NCBI RefSeq assembly: GCF_020520425.1
Contig: NC_079487.1
Span: 63,852,398-63,916,397 of the forward strand
DNA length: 64,000 bases
Origin: Spinacia oleracea
Taxonomy: Eukaryota; Streptophyta; Magnoliopsida; Caryophyllales; Amaranthaceae
Direction: 5' to 3'
Shown: one piece after another, positions 58,001-64,000 of the stretch
Position numbering within the stretch: position 1 is the stretch's first letter
Layout of the letters: every line of letters starts with the position of its first letter
Program-made: the position numbers and the translations under genes
The notes under the pieces: generated by a model
Database searches by the model: none
Seen by the model: the letters and a program-made list of their open reading frames with translations, nothing else
What the model was told of the DNA's origin: nothing

Positions 58001-58929
58001 AGTGGTCTTTTGAGTCTTGGCTAAGTGCCTAGGAGTGTGAGTGCTCCTTCTGGCAAGGGTACGTGCCCTTATTATTTTTCGATGTGTGCTCATTAATTTT
58101 GGCATCTTGATGACTTGGATTCTTCTTTTTGACTTAAATCTTTCTTTCGACTTGGGTTGCAAGTAATTAAATTTCAATAAGGGACTCTATTTCTTATTCT
58201 TGTTATTTCTATAGGCTTTAATATTGGTTGCAAATTGGTTGGACCGAATCATGGATTGCCTACGTATCCGCCTTAAATAAATTTAATTTGGAATCAGGTC
58301 TTGCGTAGTTCTTAGCCTAGAAAATGGTTTCTTAGAATGCCGATTTTAAACAAGTACGTTCTGAGGTGGAAACATATTATTTGAAACGGTAGAATAAGTG
58401 AAGTTTATTATTATGTCCCTTTGCTGTTTTGCCGTAGGCCAAAATTTTGTTTATTTGTTTTGAGTACATGTGTTTTCGGTGGTACGTATTTTGGTACGTA
58501 TATCTGAATACGTGTTGTACCCCTCCAAGTGTTCGTTATTTTTCCGTGTATGTGCGGATAAAATGACGAGCACTTCAGGACAAAATTTGGCGAGCAGAGA
58601 GGTTCAGCGCCTAGGCTGGGGTGCTAAAGATTTCGGCGCCCAGCTATGGGCGCTGAAAATGACTTCTGGGCGGATCTTTTTTGGTGCGCTAAATGCTTCT
58701 TTTCTTTTTAGACTAACTTTAGAGGCGCTTTTGCAAAGTTTCTTTTTTATTATTCACATTTTATTAATTTTTTTTTTTCGCACTTTTCATTTGTTTCCTT
58801 TTTTTTGTTTGTGACTCAAGACGACTTGAAAGATGGGTTGAATGAGATAGGAGAATTTGTATAAGTGTTGGTCAAGCATGAGGATTATATCTGCTAGGGC
58901 TCACAATTTGCAGCTTCGTGCTAGTATCA

Positions 58930-59222
58930 CGAGTTTACATCAACCAAGGCCAATGAGCAGCATGGGGACGGCTCAAGGGTATATCAACAGGACGTATCCA
59001 AACCAGTTATATGGTCATTATGCTAATGGTGGTGTAAGAGCAGGTTTGGACTTTGGAAATGATGAGCATGACGCACGTGTCAATGGCCGTGCGTGGTTTG
59101 TGGTTGATAACAAGTTCAAAAACAAGAGTTGAGGTAATGGTTTCTTGGGTTATGGCAATGACAACATGGATGGGTTAAATGAGCTGCACAGGGACCCCAG
59201 AGCGAAGGTGTCTAAGAGCATA
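58930..59222 (+). pseudogene. Captured YTH-domain (ECT-type) gene fragment
   Basis: The frame 58857-59132 reads, from about 58945, RPMSSMGTAQGYINRTYPNQ, LYGHYANGGVRAGLDFGND, VNGRAWFVVDNKFKNKS, then a TGA, and continues in the same frame as GNGFLGYGNDNMDGLNELHR, DPRAKVSKS. This is the stretch just before the YTH domain in plant EVOLUTIONARILY CONSERVED C-TERMINAL REGION (ECT) proteins, which read m6A marks on mRNA (family pattern NGRGWxxTDNKY, GYGNENxDGLNELNRGPRAK). The YTH domain itself is absent. It lies inside the LARD-like element, so it is probably a host exon piece picked up by retrotransposition. I see no splice sites that would make it part of a live gene. Confidence 0.8.
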
Positions 59223-61658
59223 AGGATTGGAAAGGTTAGATATCGTAGAATTTTATGATTTGGATTGGTTGACTCAATTCTTTTCCTTCGTTTACTTGGG
59301 TAGATTTCGCACTTTGGGAGGTACGGGCTAAGTATTTCATGGCTCTTTTCGCTCCCCCTTTTCTCTTTCTATTTTTTCTTTTTTTGCTCGGGATTTCCCC
59401 TCAACATAAATTTTTTATTTGGGCTAAAAGGTAGATGGTTGTGGTCTTTGAGTCACGAGGCGAGACTGAATGAGCCTCGTTTGGTAGGCCTATAGTGGAC
59501 CTTTAATTTTAGTAGGCCTAGGGTGGACCTTTAATTGTCTTACTTTGCAAGCGTATTTAGTCGTTTCTTAAACTATGCAAATAGCGTAGATTCAAAATGT
59601 TGTTTTTACCTTATTGAATTTTAACGAAAGAATTACATCGAAAGTAATTTTTTGTTTCTTTTTAGATTCCAGTTTCTGGGATTTAATTGGAAGTTGTGAT
59701 TTAGACTCAAACTTTCATTAATCTTTCTGATTATAACCCGTGTATGAATATAAGGAGGTGGCCTAGACTCAAAATAATGACATGGCGTAAGCCTATAATA
59801 CTTGACCAAGCGACTCTCAGACTTAGGCTAATTGGACCATAACTTTCGTTGGTTGACACTTTAGATTTTAACCCTTGGGTGTTCATTTGTCATGCGCCAT
59901 TTTGTTTAATGTTGGCAAGGTAGTTAATTGGGGAGATCGAATTTTTATTTTTGCAAGACTAGAATCATTAGTGCGGCTTCTCTCTTAGTGTGTATTGCTT
60001 TACCCCAATGGTAGCCCTATTGGTATGCCGATTTGGGTATTTTCATGGTTGGTCATGTTGCATTCATGGAAAATCTTTTAGTCCGTACTTAATAGTATTT
60101 CAAGGAGTGAGTGACTCGAGAGGACTATGATAGTCGTGACCCAATGTGATTATAAGCCTTGAGGCCATTAATTTTTCTTGCCAATGGTATTGACACCTTA
60201 GGTTCACTTTGGGGGTTGTGCGACTATGGGGGAATGATTTCCAGAATGTGACCGTTTCCATTTGGCAAATACTATAATATATTCTTTTTTATTGGTGAGA
60301 GAGTATTGAGGCCGTGGATTCTTAGCAAGGGATGACAATTACATATGGGTGCTCATTGATTTAAATGTTAGGAAGGGAGACTCAATATGGTTTAACCTTT
60401 TAGCTTGCAGAACGACGCCAAGTATTAGGACTGATTCTATGGATAAGACAACTAAGACTTAGGATTTGGATTGTACTTTGGCATAGCCTAGTCTAGACTC
60501 GGATTTATTTATTTTCTATTTGAACATTTATTCTTGAAGACTTTATTCGAACATTATTTTTTGAATACTTCGCCCATGTGACATTCATAATTATTAACAT
60601 GTTCGGTTTTTAGTGCCGAGCATTGTCGTCGTAGGAGGCCTAACACGCAAAGAGTTATTCATTTTTTACAAGTCGCTTTTGAAATCGAGTGCTTTTCTTA
60701 CGCCCTCGTAGCAATTTTTCGAAAAGTCTTTTTTTTTGCTACTTATATATTTTTTTTATGCGCGGGCACCGAGGCTGCTGTGCCTGACCAAAAGGCCAGG
60801 CAGCAACTTCGGCGCCCAGAAGTGGGCGTGAGAAATTTTGGCGCCCAGCCAGGGGCGCTGAAAATGCGTCCCTGACTGGTACTCGTTTTCAGTTTTCGTC
60901 TACTTTTGTTTTTGCGACTTTAATTTTGCGTGCTTGCCTTATAACGTCCTTTACGCGTTGTGCAGCGTTTGTGGGATTCGTTACGGCCATCCCGAGCGTC
61001 GCTTATTTTTGTGGCGATCGTTCGGGCTTGCGGAACACGTGTTTTGGCATAACTCTTTGGCAAATTAGTCTATGAATGTTTGGGCAATTTTAAAGGTCGT
61101 TGGTTTTCTAGGACAGTTTGTCACACACAATCACATATTTCGCTACACATAACTACATTACAAACATGGATTTGAAAATTAAATATGCCACGTAGTTTAT
61201 GATAGGCTTCTATGGGTAGTTTATTTGCGCCTGGCTTGGTACCGCTTCTATCGTAGATCCAACACATGCCCCGGTCGAGGTAGTGTCTTCAACAGACGAA
61301 TTTCGCTCAAGAGGCCAACCCGCAAGTGCAAGCCAAGGGGGCATGCAGGCGAGAGGGACCTAATGGGCGAGCTGAGCGATTGGGTTCGGGATAGGTGTAC
61401 TACCTGCACAAGTACCGAGTGGGAAACATGTGCGACGTATGCACCCCCCTATTGGCGAAAAAAGGTATCCTTAGTCCCAACTCCCGAGGGAGCCGAGATT
61501 CGTTATGATGTTCTGCCCGTTCACATTAATATGCTGATTTTCAGGTCGTCCCAACTTCATGGGGAAATAAACGCGGGGTAGGATCGTTTCACCCTTCGGC
61601 TATTTTGATTACCTACAAGCACGAGTATTTCCTTCACTATCCCCAGCGGAGTCGCCAC

Positions 61659-63122
61659 TGTGAGGGGGTCGAAAAAGCACGAGGCTAATGCGTGACCTTG
61701 TCCCTCGTGGGTGTGACGATTCTTTTTATTCAATCAAGTGTAATTAGATTTCCTGTGAGTATACACCCAATTGACTAGTAATATAGGAGTCGCCATTCAG
61801 TTTTTAACGACAATGAGAAAAACTGACAAAACCCGGTTATCGTGACATAAAGGGAGTGCAATTATGTTTGACCACGACGGCCGTAGGTTCCCTTGTGATC
61901 CCTGGTGTGGGGATCTCTCAATATACACCCGCAAGGTAGAGATTGAGGGTTCGGGGGACTTTAACTACCGAGAGGAGTGATTCGCTCGTCGATAACTCCA
62001 GAGGCAGGATATCCTTACTAGCTCAGCATAAATAATTGAAGGGACATGCGTTAACTATTAAACTAATCTGAATTGATTTTAGCAATATGCAACATATAAT
62101 ACTAATTCGATCGTGATTATCTGATTTAAATAGCATTAAGGGACCTAGCATGATAATCCGATTTCCCAAAAATATTATATTTGTTAGGCGTGATAGAACA
62201 ATCATATTAGGTTAGTTTAACAGTTCATAAAAAGGGCGAGGAAAGCAGTTAAATCATCGAAAAGGGACACATTACGACGCACCCTTGAGAGGTGCGTCAC
62301 GGTTCTCAGAAAACTAACCACTTTGACTTTGCTATTTCTCCTTTTTATTTAACGAATCTCAATTATGGGACAGGATACGTTCTGTTCGATTTATGGATCG
62401 ATTGCGACAGAACGCGTGAACAGTTTAGCAGCGAGAGGCTTAGGATAAGGGGTTTAGAGTCAATACTCAGAATATATGATGTGTTGTTGTTGTGTCGTTT
62501 CACGTCGAAACTAGGGGCTTATTTATAGGGAAGAGTTCGTGGAAAGATAGGATTGCAAAGTTCTAATCCACAAAGAATTAGGAAAAGAATCCGTCCCAGG
62601 TATTTTCGGCGCCCAGCTCTGGGCGCTGGAATTTTCGGCGCCCAGGGTTGGGCGTTGAAAATAGGGTCTGGTAGAATTCTTTGGTCAGATTCGGATTCCT
62701 GAAATCCGTAGATTTTGAGATTAATTCAAGTCTTTTAGCGCGTATCAATTTCATGACGGAATGCGTCTGGGCCCGTTACGAACTCTAGGTTCGTTAGGAT
62801 TTTAATTAATACGTAACTCTTATTTCCGAATCCTATTAGGAATAGGATTCTCGCGGTTTTCTATCTCATTTAGGATTTATGTTGGAGTGCAACACCTAAT
62901 TCTGACAGGTTTCTATCTTTTATGATTTGCCACTTTTAGACGCTACCTTTTACGGCAGTTACTATTTTTAGCAGGTTTCCATAAATAGCAGGTTTCGGGT
63001 GAAATGAAATGGGGAATCGAGATTCGTTTATTTTATAGGAGATGCGTTGTCAAGTGGAGTTTTTATGCTTTCATCATCGAACCTTTCCCTTGCGGGAATG
63101 GGGACAAAAGTAGGTGTCTACA
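61659..63122 (+). repeat. Right LTR of the LARD-like element
   Basis: 1464 bases, TGTGAGGGGG...GTCTACA, uninterrupted. The TSD GCGAT follows at 63123-63127. It shows the empty CACTA target site. One palindrome pair lies at 62603-62662. Confidence 0.93.
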
Positions 63123-63127
63123 GCGAT

Positions 63128-64000
63128 GAGAGCATTAAGCAAGTTAAAAAATCATTGAGCGACTTTCTCTCTTCCTTCTCTCTACAAACTAAAGCCAAAC
63201 TCTAGCCGCCCTGCTCGTTGGTGGCCTGAGAATTGATCTTTTCGGGTCACCGACGAGTTTCTCTTAATAGTAGGTAGTTATTTCCGTCTTGCCTCCTCTC
63301 AACGGAGTTATCAGTGACGAAGTCAAGAAGGTCAGATCGCCTTTTGTATTGTCTTCTCGTCGGGTTTTCAAGTTTTGGTGCAGATATCGTCGGCTTGAAT
63401 CGATTCAACCTTGGGCGCTTAATTTCAGATCTTCCTAGACGCCGCCGTCGACAATTCATCGATAAAGGTAAAAGTCAGGGTTAGGGTTTGGATTTGTATT
63501 CGCCGTTTTTTTGGTTGTGATCTAGTTTTTAGGGGTTTTAAGTGTCTTCAATTACAAAGCTAGCCTTGTCGCCGCCGTCTCGTGGTGTCGGAAAACGCCG
63601 ACCTTGACGGTAAAGGTAAAGATTAGGTTAGGGATTCTGAATCTAGCTATGTCGCCGTCGTCTTTTTGTGTCGGAAAACGCCAACCTTGACGGTAAAGGT
63701 AAAGATTAGGTTAGGATTAGTGATTTTGGTCTTAATTTCGTTAATTAGTCCCTAGATTATGGCCTTCGGTTTTTTTTTTGTGCCTCATCATCCTTTATCT
63801 AGTTTATCTTGTTAATTAGTTTAGCAGGTTCTTGAGAGTAGTAAGTTGTTTTCTCTTCATGTCTGTTGAAAGGTCCTAATATGAGGTTGTTGTGTTTGGT
63901 TTTAACCTGTGGTTTCCAATTGTATGGTGTTTATTTGGTTGGGTAATGTTGTTAGAATGTGCCCATCTGGTTTGTATGTTATGGGGGTTTGAGGATGAAG
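63128..64000 (+). other. Host flank, possible 5' region of a gene beyond the window
   Basis: After the retroelement the sequence becomes CT-rich and then GC-richer, with GCCGCCGTC blocks (63431-63600), TAGGGTTTGG and T-rich intron-like stretches, as in the first exon and intron of many plant genes. An 83-base tandem duplication lies at 63561-63713 (TCGGAAAACGCC twice). No coding frame can be assigned; the frame at 63247-63459 on the minus strand is unsupported. Confidence 0.4.

Larger units (their letters stand above)
53940..61658 (+). other. Internal region of the LARD-like element, noncoding
   Basis: 7.7 kb with no gag, protease, reverse transcriptase or integrase motif. It contains a 31-base tandem array, four 90-130-base GC-rich repeats, five of the paired palindromes and a captured YTH-protein fragment, all listed separately. 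The rest (55050-58850 and 59240-61200) is T-rich and has scattered AGCCCCCA motifs. The frame at 61225-61581 has no relative I recognise and is probably chance. Confidence 0.7.
37613..63122 (+). mobile_element. Large LTR retroelement without gag-pol (LARD-like), split by a CACTA element
   Basis: Ends TGTGAGGGGGTCG...GGTGTCTACA with the TSD GCGAT at 37608-37612 and 63123-63127. The left LTR is 37613-38062 plus 52927-53939; the right LTR is 61659-63122. The two differ at only about 20-25 positions by eye over 1.46 kb, so insertion was recent, and the CACTA insertion into its left LTR is more recent still. The internal region (53940-61658, 7.7 kb) has no zinc knuckle, protease, reverse transcriptase or integrase signature in any frame. 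Orientation is inferred from the position of the CCCCAGCGGAGTCGCCAC block (61641-61658), which also precedes the LTR at 3045. No tRNA primer site was recognised after 53939. Confidence 0.88.

Noticed and set aside
61225-61581. 118-aa frame before the right LTR
   Set aside because: No family likeness, no partner in the related element at 2976, and it lies in what should be the 3' untranslated part.

Overview
The window is plant nuclear DNA, almost certainly from a eudicot with a large, repeat-rich genome. The grounds are plant-type transposon families, spliced genes with GT-AG introns, Stowaway MITEs, and two typical plant host genes. A Caryophyllales source (spinach or beet relatives) is a guess from general feel; the sequence alone does not prove it. 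Only two apparently intact host genes were found: a secreted PR-1/CAP protein (21049-21543, minus) and a seven-repeat WD40 protein of the JINGUBANG type (31552-32814, minus). Nearly everything else is a stack of nested transposable elements, many with target-site duplications (TSDs) that can be read directly.

Left third (1-20.4 kb). The 3' half of an Angela/BARE-like Ty1-copia element (1-2975) sits in the 3' end of a different LTR element (2976-4730). Next is a broken older copia whose pieces lie at 5253-5620, 8880-9328 and 19657-19958. It was cut by a CACTA end (to 5251), by a Harbinger-like element (5621-8879, TSD TAA) that carries a 2.4-kb solo LTR (5830-8237, TSD GCCCG), and by a full-length 10.3-kb Angela/BARE copia on the minus strand (9329-19656, TSD GTGGC). 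A small Helitron (20079-20440) follows.

Middle (20.4-37.6 kb). The PR-1 gene, a second Helitron (22020-22670), a tRNA-derived SINE (23174-23365) with 16-bp TSDs, a TRIM-like fragment, a copia gag remnant (24230-25501), a MULE-type MITE (26871-27614, 9-bp TSD), and a CACTA-like element that captured aspartic-protease exons (about 27739-31114). Then come the WD40 gene and a hAT-like element (33931-37242, 8-bp TSD) that holds a 2.6-kb solo LTR.

Right third (37.6-63.1 kb). A 25.5-kb unit: an LTR retrotransposon with no visible gag or pol (37613-63122, TSD GCGAT), whose left LTR was split by a 14.9-kb CACTA transposon (38063-52923, TSD TTC). The CACTA carries a 1091-aa TnpD-type transposase and a second spliced gene that ends in a Ulp1-like C48 protease. 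It also has a 13-unit 161-bp tandem array, two oppositely oriented 74-bp palindromic arrays with matching 126-bp inverted arms around the transposase gene, and captured MATE-transporter and APR-like exons. The LTR element itself carries a YTH-domain (ECT-type) gene fragment and paired GGCGCCCAG...CTGGGCG palindromes at roughly 1-2 kb intervals. The last 0.9 kb (63128-64000) may be the start region of a host gene that lies beyond the window.
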